From: Bog-473 sp963704355
Lineage (GTDB): Bacteria > Actinomycetota > Acidimicrobiia > Acidimicrobiales > RAAP-2
DNA length: 64,000 nucleotides
NCBI GenBank assembly: GCA_963704355.1
Contig: OY969891.1
Location: 2,914,001-2,978,000 of the forward strand
Reading direction: 5' to 3'
Numbering within the stretch: position 1 is the stretch's first letter; every line of letters starts with the position of its first letter. The translations under genes and the position numbers were made by a program. Below the pieces are notes generated by a model. It did not search any database, was not told where the DNA came from, and saw only the letters and a list, made by a program, of their open reading frames with translations. Shown here piece after piece: positions 7,876-17,400 of this stretch.

Positions 7876-9683
7876 CGCGCCGGGGCCGACGCCCCCGGCG
7901 CTGGTACAGGCTGGTGGGGCTCGTCGCCGGCATGGGAATCCTGGCGGCGGCCTGCGGCGGGAGCAGCGGGGGGAGCACCACGGTCACGTACGTCGGCGTG
8001 GCCGGGGGCGCCATCTCCTTCGGCATGGCCCAGAGCCCGACCGGCTGCAACCCGAACACGCCGAGCGGGGACACCCCCGGCACGCTCACCGTCCTCGGCG
8101 CCGTGCTGCCCAGCCCGTTCGTGGTGAACGAGGCGGGCGCGTCCGTGGCCAACTCGGACCTGATCGACCAGTCAGAGCTGGTGAGCACCAAGCCTGAGAC
8201 CATCGTCTACACCCTCAATCCCAAGGCGGTGTGGTCGGACGGCGTGCCCATCACGGCCGAGGACTTTCGATACGCGTGGGAACAGCAGCGCGGTGAGCCC
8301 GGGGTGGTGTCGTCGGACGTGACGAGCATCGCCGGCTACCGGGACATCGCGTCGGTCACGGGTTCGAACGGTGGTCACACCGTCACGGTCAAGTTCAAGA
8401 ACACGTTCGCTGACTGGCAGATGCTGTTCAACGACCTGCTGCCGGCGCACGTGATGCAGAAGACCGGCTGGGACCCGAGCTGCTCGACGGTGAACCCGTC
8501 CATCGACCTGTCCGGCGGCCCGTTCAAGATCGGGTCGGTGTCGGGGTCGACAGTCGAGTTGGTGCAGAACCCGAAGTGGTGGGGGACGCGGGCCAACGCG
8601 CGCTCGATCACCGTGCACGTGGCGTCCTCGACGTCGCAGCTGGCCCAGTGGATGAGCAGCGGCTTCGTACAGGTGGCCGAGCCCACCACGGTGACGCCGT
8701 CGTTCCTGACTGCCATGACGAGCCTGCCCGGCGCGCAGAGCGACGTCGACACATCGGCGACGCAGCTGCAGCTGGACATGGCGAGCTCCCTCGACTCGCG
8801 CCTCTCGCCGGACCTGCGCACCGCGGTCGCGCTCTCGATCAACCGACAGGACCTGGTGAACCAGCTCGCGGGCTGGGCCGTGCCCGGGATCGCGGTGGGG
8901 GACAGCCACGTCTACGTGCAGGGCCAGCAGGGCTACAAGCCGACGTCCACCTCGGCGGTGCCGACGACGACCATCCCGGTGCCGACGTCGTCGACCTCGA
9001 CGACGGTGATCGGCGCGGGCGGCACGGTGGACTTCCCGGTGACGCCGGTACCGGACCAGGCCGACGCGTTCCTGGCGGCGTCGGGCCTCGTCCGGACGCC
9101 GGATTCGCCGTACTACCACTCGGCCTTCGGCATCCCGTTCACGTTGCACATGGTCGTGGACGAGAGCGACCCCTGGGCGGTGCAGGCCGCACCGCTCATC
9201 AAGGCCCAGCTGGACGCGGCGGGATTGGAGACGACCGTGTACGACGTGAGCTCGGTCTCGGCAGCGGGGGAGGCGCTGGCGGGCGGCTACGCGGACATGG
9301 CGCTGCTGCCGGTCACGTTCTCGCCCTACATGAGTCAGACGCTGGCCCGGTACACCCAACTGCTCGGGCCAGCGGGCAAGAACGGGTCGCAAGACTGGAC
9401 GGACTACTCGAACACCCAGTTCGACCAGCTGGTAGAGACGGCGTCGCAGCAGCTGAACCCGAACACGGCGGCGGGCTACTACCTGCAGGCGGACACGTTG
9501 CTGTGGGACCAAATGGTGTCGCTGCCCTTGTTCGCCGAGCCGGCGGCGCTGGCGTGGAGCCGGACCGTCGGCGGGATGACACCGACGCCCCGCAGCGACG
9601 CGCTGCTCTGGTTCGCCCAGCTGTGGGCGGTGCGGGTGCCGGAGTCGACGAGCAACACGACGCCCACGCTGCCGGGGCAATAG
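7872..9683 (+). CDS. ABC-transporter substrate-binding lipoprotein, family 5
   Basis: This is an extracytoplasmic solute-binding protein of the oligopeptide/dipeptide class, presumably feeding a permease encoded elsewhere. Starting from the GTG that overlaps the secG stop, the 603-residue product has an arginine-rich N-terminus, a hydrophobic stretch, and a lipobox LAAAC with the lipidated cysteine at residue 28. A Gly/Ser/Thr linker follows. The SBP_bac_5 core is recognisable in YTLNPKAVWSDGVPITAEDFRYAW and NPKWWG. A Thr/Ser-rich insertion sits near residues 360-385. No permease genes adjoin it, so the substrate is unknown. Confidence 0.85.
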   Translation: MTRRGRRPRRWYRLVGLVAGMGILAAACGGSSGGSTTVTYVGVAGGAISFGMAQSPTGCNPNTPSGDTPGTLTVLGAVLPSPFVVNEAGASVANSDLIDQSELVSTKPETIVYTLNPKAVWSDGVPITAEDFRYAWEQQRGEPGVVSSDVTSIAGYRDIASVTGSNGGHTVTVKFKNTFADWQMLFNDLLPAHVMQKTGWDPSCSTVNPSIDLSGGPFKIGSVSGSTVELVQNPKWWGTRANARSITVHVASSTSQLAQWMSSGFVQVAEPTTVTPSFLTAMTSLPGAQSDVDTSATQLQLDMASSLDSRLSPDLRTAVALSINRQDLVNQLAGWAVPGIAVGDSHVYVQGQQGYKPTSTSAVPTTTIPVPTSSTSTTVIGAGGTVDFPVTPVPDQADAFLAASGLVRTPDSPYYHSAFGIPFTLHMVVDESDPWAVQAAPLIKAQLDAAGLETTVYDVSSVSAAGEALAGGYADMALLPVTFSPYMSQTLARYTQLLGPAGKNGSQDWTDYSNTQFDQLVETASQQLNPNTAAGYYLQADTLLWDQMVSLPLFAEPAALAWSRTVGGMTPTPRSDALLWFAQLWAVRVPESTSNTTPTLPGQ

Positions 9684-9804
9684 GGAGGGTCGCCGTCCCG
9701 TTGGTGCGGGCGGGGGGCGGTCGGCGAAACGCCTGCCCCGGCAGTCAAGAGTGGCGAGGGTGACGCGCTACCATCTCGAAACGCTGATTTTCAGCCGTTC
9801 GCCC

Positions 9805-9888
9805 GTCGGAGTGGCGGAATAGGCAGACGCGCCAGCTTGAGGGGCTGGTGCCCGCAAGGGCGTGGGGGTTCAAGTCCCCCCTCCGACA
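9805..9888 (+). tRNA. tRNA-Leu, anticodon GAG
   Basis: This is an 84-nt class II tRNA. The acceptor strands GTCGGAG and CTCCGAC pair perfectly, and A9888 is the discriminator base. The anticodon stem CCAGC/GCTGG encloses TTGAGGG, giving anticodon GAG. A long variable arm (CCCGCAAGGG) and the T arm (GGGGG TTCAAGT CCCCC) are clear. CCA is not encoded. The 3' half is the attachment site of the element array, and the adjacent recombinase gene on the opposite strand ends inside this tRNA. Confidence 0.96.
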
Positions 9889-9890
9889 CG
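9869..9890 (+). repeat. attL core of the element array, in the tRNA-Leu 3' end
   Basis: The T-loop and acceptor 3' strand of tRNA-Leu recur at 23544-23565 with one mismatch (AGTCCCCCCTCCGACACG is identical over 18 nt). Shorter copies are at 29401-29411, 57910-57921 and 63879-63893. Each copy lies at the 3' end of a serine-recombinase frame or at an element's right end, as expected for attachment cores left by successive insertions at a tRNA gene. Confidence 0.85.
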
Positions 9891-11567
9891 TAACAACCCC
9901 CACGCGGAAGATTCGTCCGGAACCCGCAACGACGCCGTGACCTTTTCACCCTCTGCGCTGCGCTGATAGCGAAGATGGACACCGGCAGCGCGGTACACCC
10001 GCTGACGCTCGTTGGTGTCTGCTTCAGCCAGCAACGGGGTGAGACCGCCCACCCCTTCAAGCAGTCGATGCACTTCGCTCCCGCTCAGGAGCGATCGGCC
10101 ACTCGACTCGTACTTGTCGATGACGGCCTGCACAGTGGCCAGCTCGACCTGCGCGGTACGGGTGCGCTCCGTCAGGAGCTTTGGGTCCATTCCCGCCTCG
10201 AGCGCCTCCAGGTACTGGCTGATCTTCTTTCGGGCCGCGGAGGCTTGACGGCGCGCCCGGCGCAGTTCGGGGGACTCGGCGGAGCGGTAGCTGTCGGCTT
10301 CGAGGATGGCTGCCACGGTGGCGTCGAGGCACTCGGGCGAGGTCAGCTCCGACAGCCAACCATCGACGGCCGGCAGGATGCGGTCCTCGGCGACGAAGAG
10401 AGACTTGGGGTGGTTCTCGTCGCTCGGGTATTCGCCGCGGTAGGTGCACTGGTAGCCCAGTCGTTGTGCAGCGCTCCTGCGCCTCACCGTGTGGCCCTGC
10501 ATCCGGCGACCGCACTGGCCACAGATCAGGAGGCCGCGCAGGGCGTAACGCGTCGGTTGGGACCGGTCGGGTCGAGGGCCCGGGATGGCGGGGGAGCGGT
10601 CAGGTTGGGCCTGTCGCCAGAGTGACTTCGAAACGATGGGAGCCACGATGCCGTCGGTCTCGATGACCTCGATAGCGGGTGCCGGGGTCATCCGGGTCAC
10701 GTTGCCGGCGGCAGGGTCATTCACGTCGTAAAGCCGTTCGATCTTGCGATAGCGGCCGTAGGTGCCCTGGCCCTTGTATTTGGGGTTGATGACGATGGCG
10801 CGCACCGCACTGACCGACCAGGCGCGACCTTGTCGGTGAGGATTGCGCTCCCGGTCGGCCGCCGAGGGGCAGGGCACACCCTGCTCGGTCAGGCGAGCGG
10901 CGATGGTCCGAAAGCCGATCCCCTCGACGCGCCAGGAATAGATCTGCTCGACCACCTTGGCGGTCTCGGGGTGCACGACCAGGTTGGTGAGTTCGACGCC
11001 CTGCCGGGCCTTCTCGGGGTTGGGGTGGGCCACGCCGGTGCGATCGAGCCGGTAGCCGTAGGGCGGGCGTCCCCCGAGGAAGCGCCCTTCCGGTGCCATC
11101 GCCTTCATAGCGGTCCGCACCCGCACCCGCAGTCGATTGCGCTCGGCCTTGCTGAGCCCGCCGAAGAGCGACATGAGCAGGTCGTGGGCCTCGGAGTCCG
11201 GGTCGACCGGGCCACCGACTTCGGGCACCCAGAGCTGCACGCCCCAGTGGGCGAGCTGGGGCAGGATGTTCTGCACCTGGCCAGCCGAGCCGAAGGCGCG
11301 CTGGGGCTCACCGACAACGATCCCACTCCAGCCGCGAGCTGGATTTGCCAGCTGCGCGATGAGGCGAGCCGCAGCGGGGCGCCGGGGCCAGGGTACCGAG
11401 CGGGAAACATCGGTGTCGTGGGTGACTGAGACAATCTCGGCTCGGCCAACCACCAGAGCGGTGGCTCGAGACAGTTGCCAGCGCAGGCTCTCTTCGGGAT
11501 TCTGCTGGTCGTCCGTCGAGGTCCTGGCGTAGGCGGTGAGTGGAATGAGCGACTTGGCGTCCGTCAT
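9870..11567 (-). CDS. Large serine recombinase (integrase) of element E1
   Basis: This is predicted to catalyse integration and excision of E1 at tRNA-Leu. The 565-residue protein has an N-terminal resolvase domain with the catalytic serine at residue 17 (ARTSTDDQ) and the arginine-bearing DTDVSRSVPW. A recombinase domain follows (GRPPYGYRL, then FRTIAARLTEQGVPCPSA), then a zinc ribbon (CGQCGRRM...YQCTYRG) and a coiled coil. The usual RLDRLSR-like segment is GEPQRAF here, as in its E2 and E4 relatives. The last residues RVGGGT and the TGA are encoded by the tRNA-Leu 3' end. The start overlaps an upstream small gene as ATGA. Confidence 0.93.
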   Translation of the reverse strand: MTDAKSLIPLTAYARTSTDDQQNPEESLRWQLSRATALVVGRAEIVSVTHDTDVSRSVPWPRRPAAARLIAQLANPARGWSGIVVGEPQRAFGSAGQVQNILPQLAHWGVQLWVPEVGGPVDPDSEAHDLLMSLFGGLSKAERNRLRVRVRTAMKAMAPEGRFLGGRPPYGYRLDRTGVAHPNPEKARQGVELTNLVVHPETAKVVEQIYSWRVEGIGFRTIAARLTEQGVPCPSAADRERNPHRQGRAWSVSAVRAIVINPKYKGQGTYGRYRKIERLYDVNDPAAGNVTRMTPAPAIEVIETDGIVAPIVSKSLWRQAQPDRSPAIPGPRPDRSQPTRYALRGLLICGQCGRRMQGHTVRRRSAAQRLGYQCTYRGEYPSDENHPKSLFVAEDRILPAVDGWLSELTSPECLDATVAAILEADSYRSAESPELRRARRQASAARKKISQYLEALEAGMDPKLLTERTRTAQVELATVQAVIDKYESSGRSLLSGSEVHRLLEGVGGLTPLLAEADTNERQRVYRAAGVHLRYQRSAEGEKVTASLRVPDESSAWGLLRVGGGT

Positions 11568-11725
11568 GCGGCACGCTCGGTGCGTTGGGCCCGACGGGCC
11601 AGGGCAGAGTGGACCAGTTGCGCCAATGCAGCGGCCAGATCGGTCGTCATCACCGGCGGCGTTGGAGCCTCAAGGGGGATCTCGTCGTTGTCACTCACGG
11701 GAGCCAGCCTGACGATCCGCAACAT
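11564..11725 (-). CDS. Conserved 53-residue protein coupled to the E1 recombinase
   Basis: This small gene overlaps the recombinase start by four bases (ATGA). The same arrangement, with a 53-residue product, occurs in E4 at 59574-59735. The two share a start like MLRIVRLAPVSD and an end like TTDLAAALAQLV.SALARRA, and a shorter relative precedes the E2 recombinase. The sequence is mostly one amphipathic helix with basic residues. No family is recognised. Position, size and coupling would suit a recombination directionality factor or other recombinase partner; that is inference. The open frame extends upstream, but conservation with E4 begins at this ATG. Confidence 0.65.
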   Translation of the reverse strand: MLRIVRLAPVSDNDEIPLEAPTPPVMTTDLAAALAQLVHSALARRAQRTERAA

Positions 11726-11731
11726 GCACCC

Positions 11732-11744
11732 GGAGAATATCCCC
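11732..11744 (-). promoter_or_regulatory. Conserved short inverted repeat before the recombinase operon
   Basis: GGAGAATATCCCC lies 7 bp upstream of the small gene's start. The equivalent site in E4, at 59742-59754, is GGAGGATATCTCC, a clean inverted repeat. Both are followed on the plus strand by GCC. The conserved position suggests an operator or a shared translation-initiation element. Confidence 0.4.
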
Positions 11745-12069
11745 GCCGTGTGCCCGAGAGCGCTCACGCTCTGCCGAACGGTCCCTGAAGCTGGCTGATT
11801 GCCTCGAGCGGGGAGTTCTGCATGCTCGCCGATGACCTTCGTCCCGCTGATTTTCATCCACAGTGTCGTGGCGGACTCGCGACCATTTGACGGCCCCTCT
11901 GCCCACCTGCCGATCAATGTACGAGGGCAGTCCGTGGACCCATACGAAGCTGCTTAAGCCTGACCGATGCCCCGGGTCGGCCAGGTGCTACGGCAACTCC
12001 TCTTCTGAAGGCAACTTGGCCACCACAGCCGACGTGAAACGGGATACTAGGGTTCGACAGGATGGAGTG
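11745..12069. other. Intergenic, no gene recognised
   Basis: This 325 bp lies between divergent transcription units. Short open frames exist on both strands but none has a credible start site or recognisable motif. It should hold the promoters for the recombinase operon (leftward) and for the gene at 12070 (rightward); I see no convincing -35/-10 pair. Confidence 0.4.
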
Positions 12070-12822
12070 ATGGAGTCCAACGGAGACGACTTGGAGAGGC
12101 TGTTCGGAGACACGGCAAACGGTCTGCCCGATCACGTGATCGACGGGAACACGCGGTCGGTCATCTTCACGGCCGAGACGCTTCCCACCTCACCACAGAC
12201 CATCACCTGTGACGCCATCTGGATGCGTCTCGTCGGTTTGCACTTCTACAACAGCTTTCCCGTGGACAGTTCGGACCTTTGCATCGACAAGCGACACTGC
12301 ACATTGCTTGGGCTCCTGCTCTTGTCAGTCCTGTTCCACCCCGAGCCGACGACAGTCGACGTCGAGCTGACCCATCCCGCCTCGTGGATACGCCATCTTC
12401 GTATTCGATACCAACAGCCTGAGGTCCACGAGTACAGCGAGGGCTATGAGACCCTGCCACTCGTCGTTGCGTATCGACCGAGCACAGTCGAGCGTCATCC
12501 GTGGTCAGAACAACTCCCGCCTGACCCCTTTCATCTACCGAGTCTCCAGATCACCACGCCGGACGAGATAGGCCCCATCAACGGAGTGACCAACGACTTC
12601 TGGGCGGACTTCGAGAACCGTGACACCGTGGTCGTGGAATCGTCCGATCACGGCATGGTTCGACTGGCTGAACTCCTCCTCAACGTTGGACTCGCTGACA
12701 ACGAGCAGAACGAGTTTCAGCTCGAGCAAGAAGGGGGATTCAGGGGCGTGGCACCTCTGAGCGCCGAACTTGGGATCTCACTCCCGGGAAGCCTTGGGTA
12801 CGACCCGAACGACCGCCGCTGA
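12070..12822 (+). CDS. Hypothetical cargo protein of E1
   Basis: The 250-residue protein is not recognised. The ATG at 12070 is chosen because it follows AGGATGGAGTG, although the frame is open for 69 codons further upstream. The product is acidic and soluble, with a hydrophobic patch LLGLLLLSVLFHPE near residues 80-95 and no membrane-length segment or signal peptide. It converges with the next gene. Its position next to the integrase of a mobile element marks it as cargo. Confidence 0.6.
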   Translation: MESNGDDLERLFGDTANGLPDHVIDGNTRSVIFTAETLPTSPQTITCDAIWMRLVGLHFYNSFPVDSSDLCIDKRHCTLLGLLLLSVLFHPEPTTVDVELTHPASWIRHLRIRYQQPEVHEYSEGYETLPLVVAYRPSTVERHPWSEQLPPDPFHLPSLQITTPDEIGPINGVTNDFWADFENRDTVVVESSDHGMVRLAELLLNVGLADNEQNEFQLEQEGGFRGVAPLSAELGISLPGSLGYDPNDRR

Positions 12823-12847
12823 AACTCTGCGCTGCGGCTCGGTGACC

Positions 12848-13549
12848 CTACGAGAGATTCGTCGGAGTAGCGGGTAGGCGTTCAACGACGGAGCCAGATC
12901 GCAGATCGACTCTCACTCTTCGCACCCATTCTGCGGTTGGTGTCCACGAGTTGGCCGGATGGAACTCCATCTCTACCAAGCTCGCTTCCTTCGGAATCCC
13001 TCGCCCAAGGTCCTCGTCTCCCCAACGGACAACACCATCTGGGTGTGCACCCCATCCTCCGGCGCCCGAGTGGTCGTACTCACTCCCGAGGTTGTCATGC
13101 ACTTCGCCGAGGCCCCACGAGGTGTCAAGACGGCGGTCGGACTTGCGGAACCCAGGAACGAAGTCGTAGTGGAGCACTGACCCCGAGATCGTCCGAAGCT
13201 CGATGCCTCGAACCACGATGTGTTGCCCCTCGACGAGTTCACCCAGATCCACGTCGAACGGGACGTCGATCGTGCGTCGTCGCTGATTAGGGTCGTAGTC
13301 GGAAGGTGGACGGTAGGACTGCTGATGCTCCGCTCCGCAACTCGGGCAGCGATACGACCACGATCCAGCGGCGAAATCCGCTACATCCGGGCCGTTCTCG
13401 ATCTCGCATCGTTCCCCGGTGTCCGGGCAGCAGAGCACGATTGACCGGTCTCGGAGGATGCTTTCGGGAATCTCGACCGGCGTACCGTCGCCCGAGAGTG
13501 GTACGTAGATTGCTCGATACGCCCTCTGGACGAAGGGTCGTTCCTCCAT
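12848..13549 (-). CDS. Hypothetical protein with a zinc-ribbon-like cysteine pattern
   Basis: The 233-residue protein is not recognised. Cysteines occur as CCPDTGERC near residues 40-48 and CPSC near 72, which could bind zinc. The remainder is rich in aromatic, Gly and Asp residues without a signal peptide. It is convergent with the gene at 12070, 25 bp from its end. No toxin or immunity motif is evident. Confidence 0.6.
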   Translation of the reverse strand: MEERPFVQRAYRAIYVPLSGDGTPVEIPESILRDRSIVLCCPDTGERCEIENGPDVADFAAGSWSYRCPSCGAEHQQSYRPPSDYDPNQRRRTIDVPFDVDLGELVEGQHIVVRGIELRTISGSVLHYDFVPGFRKSDRRLDTSWGLGEVHDNLGSEYDHSGAGGWGAHPDGVVRWGDEDLGRGIPKEASLVEMEFHPANSWTPTAEWVRRVRVDLRSGSVVERLPATPTNLS

Positions 13550-14214
13550 CAGGTTCTGGTGCTCAACCCCCAGATCACGATGACAGCGTAGCCATGTACT
13601 TGACCCCCCTGGCTACGCACTGAAGCGCCTGGGCCGCACTCGTCCGGCCGGCCGCGCGATCAGTGGTGACACGCCTTCGCTCGGCGACGTGGATGTGCCA
13701 GTTCTGTAGTAGCCCATCGATGGTGCCAGGCGAGCAGCTCGGCCTAGGCCGGGTCGGCGTTGCGAGTCTCGAACGCCGCGTAGGCCAGTGTGATGCGAGG
13801 CTCGACGACGCCGGCAGAAACCGCATGGTCAACCACACTCACGCCTGAGACCCCATTGCCCTCCGACTCGGAGGTCTCAGCCACGAGCCAGCCTATGTAG
13901 CCGGCGATTTCGGGCGTCCGCAGAGCAGAAGCGCTCGACGGCAATGTGCTTGTTCGGTGTGGTCGTGTGCACGCCACGGCGGAACTTGGGCGGAACGACG
14001 GAACTCTGGGCCCGGAAGGCCACGGCGCCGAGGGAGTGGTGCATGCTGTCGAGGGCACAGATCAGCCTGTCCGGGCGGTCGGGGGCACCTCCTCGTCATC
14101 ACCGCAACGTGGCAGCCGGCGGATCGTGGGACCGCAGGTGCCTCACCACGTCCGCACGTCCCGCACATACACACCATGCACTGAGACCCAACCGATACCC
14201 GCACATCAACGTCC
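13550..14214. other. Region without a confident gene, possibly decayed coding DNA
   Basis: About 660 bp has only short, overlapping frames. On the minus strand between about 14160 and 13860 one frame reads residues such as ALDSMHHSLGAVAFRAQ and PPKFRRGVHTTTPNKHIAVERF, which look protein-like but have no start and end quickly. A degraded gene is possible. Nothing else is recognised. Confidence 0.3.
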
Positions 14215-14335
14215 ACCATCAGCCGTACCACTTCACAGGCCAGCGTCTTCGGACCTTCGCAAAGCTAATCATCACCAGCCGTCCATCACCCACATCAGCT
14301 CGCTTCACACGAATGGCATCAGAGGGGGTTCCAGG
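14215..14335 (+). other. Conserved noncoding block shared with E2 and E4, candidate oriT
   Basis: This stretch just upstream of the relaxase aligns by eye with 26150-26260 in E2 and 60228-60340 in E4 (shared pieces include ACCACTTCACAG.CCAG and CATCAG.TTGCT.CACACG). In E2 and E4 it centres on a perfect CCACACGTGTGG palindrome; the E1 copy is imperfect (TTCACACGAATGG). The oriT of MOB-F relaxases commonly lies next to the relaxase gene, so this is a candidate transfer origin. No nick site is identified. Confidence 0.4.
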
Positions 14336-14403
14336 GGCCGATCGTGGTCGGAGATCGGCTGAGGAACTGTGGGACGACCGGCGTCCCGCCAGTGGGATGC
14401 ACC

Positions 14404-17400
14404 GTGCTTTCAATCCGCAGGATGACGCTGGGGTCGGGCTATCGCTACCTGATGGAGTCGGTGGCGGCCGGCGATGGCGTGCGCCACCAATCGATGAGTC
14501 TGGCCGACTACTACGCCGCATCTGGCACGCCGCCCGGGGTCTTTCTGGGCGCGGGCCTGGCCGCCCTCGACAGCGGCCGCGGGGTCGAGATCGGCTCAGA
14601 GGTCAGCGAGCAACATCTGTTCAATCTCCTCGGGATGTGCGCCGATCCGATCAGCGGCGAACCACTGGGACGCCCGCCGCTCCGCTCGCGGTCCTCATCG
14701 GCCACGCGTAGGGCGGGACGAATCGGGACCATCGGTTCTCCCGTCGACGTCGCTGGTCGGGTGGAGCCGGCGGCCCGTGACGAAGCCGAGGTTCGAGCAC
14801 TGACTGCGACGAACCGGGCGCCGGTGGCGGGGTTCGACCTCACCTTCTCGCCCAGCAAGTCGATCTCGACGGCCTGGGCCTTGGCCGACGCCGGCACCAA
14901 GGCGGCGATCTATGCCTGCCACCGCCGGGCCATCGAGGTCGTGCTCACCTACGCCGAACGCGAGGTCTTCCACTCGCGTTCGGGCAGAAACGGCGTGGTG
15001 CAAGAGGACATCGAGGGCGTGGTGGCCACCGCGTTCACCCACTTCGATTCGAGGGCCGGCGACCCACAGCTCCACGACCATGTGGTGGTGGCCAACCGGG
15101 CCCGGTCGGTGTCCGACGGGGCGTGGCGCACTCTCGACTCGCGGGGTCTGTTCAAGAGCGTGGTCATGCTCGGAGAGTTGCATCAGGGCATCCTCGCCGA
15201 TCTGTTGACCCAGGAGTTGGGGTGGGACTGGGACGAAAGGTCACGGCGTCATTCCGAACAGGTCCGCTGGGAGGTGGCCGGGGTTCCCGAGGCACTTATG
15301 GCCGAGTTCTCGCAACGGGCCGCCGCCATCGAGGAGCGCAAGGAGGTGCTGATTCCCGCGTTCGTCGCCGCACATGGGCGCCAGCCCACCACGACCGAGA
15401 TCATCAAATTGCGCCAGCAAGCGACACTCGAGACCAGGCCGCTCAAAGAGCACCGCCACCTCGGTACGATGACCGAAGGTTGGCGCCAGCGGGCCGAGCA
15501 TTACGTCGGACGTGAGCCGGACTCTTGGGTGGCTGGCCTCTCCGACCGCAACGACCTGCCGCTGCTCCGAGCCGGTGACCTGGCCGACGAGATCCTTTCC
15601 GACGCGGCGTCGGTCACGATCCGCAAGGTGTCCGAGCGAAGGGCCACCTTCTCCCGGGCCAACGTCCTGGCCGAAGTCAACCGCCAGTTCCACGGTGTCC
15701 GCTTCGCCTCTCCCGACGATCGGATCGCCGTGGCCGAGCGCACCGCCGACCTGGCCACCGGGCAGTCCTTGCTCCTCTCGGCACCTGAGTTGCACTTCAC
15801 GCCGGAACACTTGCGCCGGGCCGATGGGACCAGCCGGTTCCGGGCCAAGGGACAGGAGCTCTACACCACCGCCATCGTTTTAGATGCCGAGGCCCGCCTG
15901 CTCGACGCCGGGCAAGAAGCGAGTGGTCCGTCCGTCACAAGGGGCACGGTTACCGCCACCCTGCCGGGCCAGCACCATCCCCTGTCCATCGATCAGGCGC
16001 TTGTGGTCGAGCAGATCGCCACCTCCGGGCGCAGGCTCGACGTGTTGGTCGGACCGGCAGGGACCGGCAAGTCGACCGCGATGGCCGGACTGCGGGTCGC
16101 CTGGGAAGCCGAACACGGCGCTGACTCCGTGCTCGGTCTGGCCCCCTCGGCCGCCGCAGCCGAGGTGCTGGCCGAAGCGCTGAGGATCGAAACCGAGAAC
16201 ACCGCCAAGTGGCTCCACGAGCACCGCCAGCAAGCCGAGCGATTGGCCAAGATGGCCGACCTGCGCGCCGCGCTGCGCTCTCCGGCAACCTCGCGACGAC
16301 GATCCGCTCTGCACGCGCAGCTGGTCAGTGCCGAAGAGGAATTCACCAAATGGCAGCTTCGGGCGGGCCAGTTGGTGATCGTGGACGAAGCCAGCTTGGT
16401 CGGGACGTCTGCCTTGGATGAGCTGGTGAGCGCCGCCCGAGAGGCCCGAGCCAAAGTGGTCCTGGTGGGGGATCAGGCCCAACTGAGCGCCATCGACGCC
16501 GGCGGGATGTTCAGCGCCTTGGTACGCGATAGGGGCGCTCTGGCGGCAGAGCTCACCGACGTGCGCCGGTTCACAAGTCCCTGGGAGAAGGCGGCAAGTG
16601 TCGAACTGCGGGCTGGGTCCCCTGACGCCATCGACGCTTATGCGTCCCATGGGCGAGTGGTCGGAGGGAGTCGAGACGAGATGCTCGACGCCCTCTATAG
16701 AGCATGGAAGCAGGACACCGAGGAGGGCAAGACGAGCCTGATGATTGCCGGGGATCTCGGCACCGTCGGCGACCTCAACGCGCGGGCCCAGGCCGACCGG
16801 ATGGCCGCTGGAAGCGTCAGTGGGGACCGGGTTGACGTGGCCGGAAGGGCAATGGCTGGGATCGGGGACCAGGTGGTGACCCGCCAGAACAACCGGCGTA
16901 TGGCCACCGGAAAGCGGTGGGTGCGCAACGGTGATCAATGGAGCGTCATCGGGTCACACGGCGACGGCTCTCTCACACTCAAGCGACTCCATGGAAGCGG
17001 GAAGGTCCACTTGCCGGCTAACTACGTGCGCGAGCACGTGGAGCTGTCCTATGCCTCGACCGCACATCGCGCGCAGGGCCGCACCGTCGCTACGGCCCAC
17101 GCCATGGTCGGTCCTACGACCACCCGAGAAGTCCTGTACGTCTCGGCCACCCGAGGGAAGGAAGTCAACCGCCTCTATGTGGACACCCACTACGACCCCG
17201 ACCCGCAGACCTCCCATGAGGAAGCGCTGGAGCCAATGACGGCCAAAGGCGTCCTCGTCGGAGTGCTTCGCAACGAAGGTGCCGAAGTGGCCGCCATCGA
17301 CATCGTCCGTCGCGAGCAGCACGAGGCGGAGGGCATGGAACGGCTCTCTGCTGAGTACCTGACATTGGCCACCGAGGCACAAGCCGAGCGCTGGGATGCC

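Noticed and set aside
8172..9680. 502-codon open frame antisense to the lipoprotein gene
   Set aside because: Arg/His/Gln-rich shadow of a gene with an obvious lipobox and SBP_bac_5 motifs.
13575..13838. 87-codon minus-strand frame in the gap before the relaxase
   Set aside because: No start signal, low-complexity Arg/Ser/Pro composition and no conservation with the equivalent regions of E2 and E4.
15880..16938. 352-codon open frame antisense to the relaxase helicase domain
   Set aside because: It covers the Walker motifs of the relaxase and shows no protein-like pattern.
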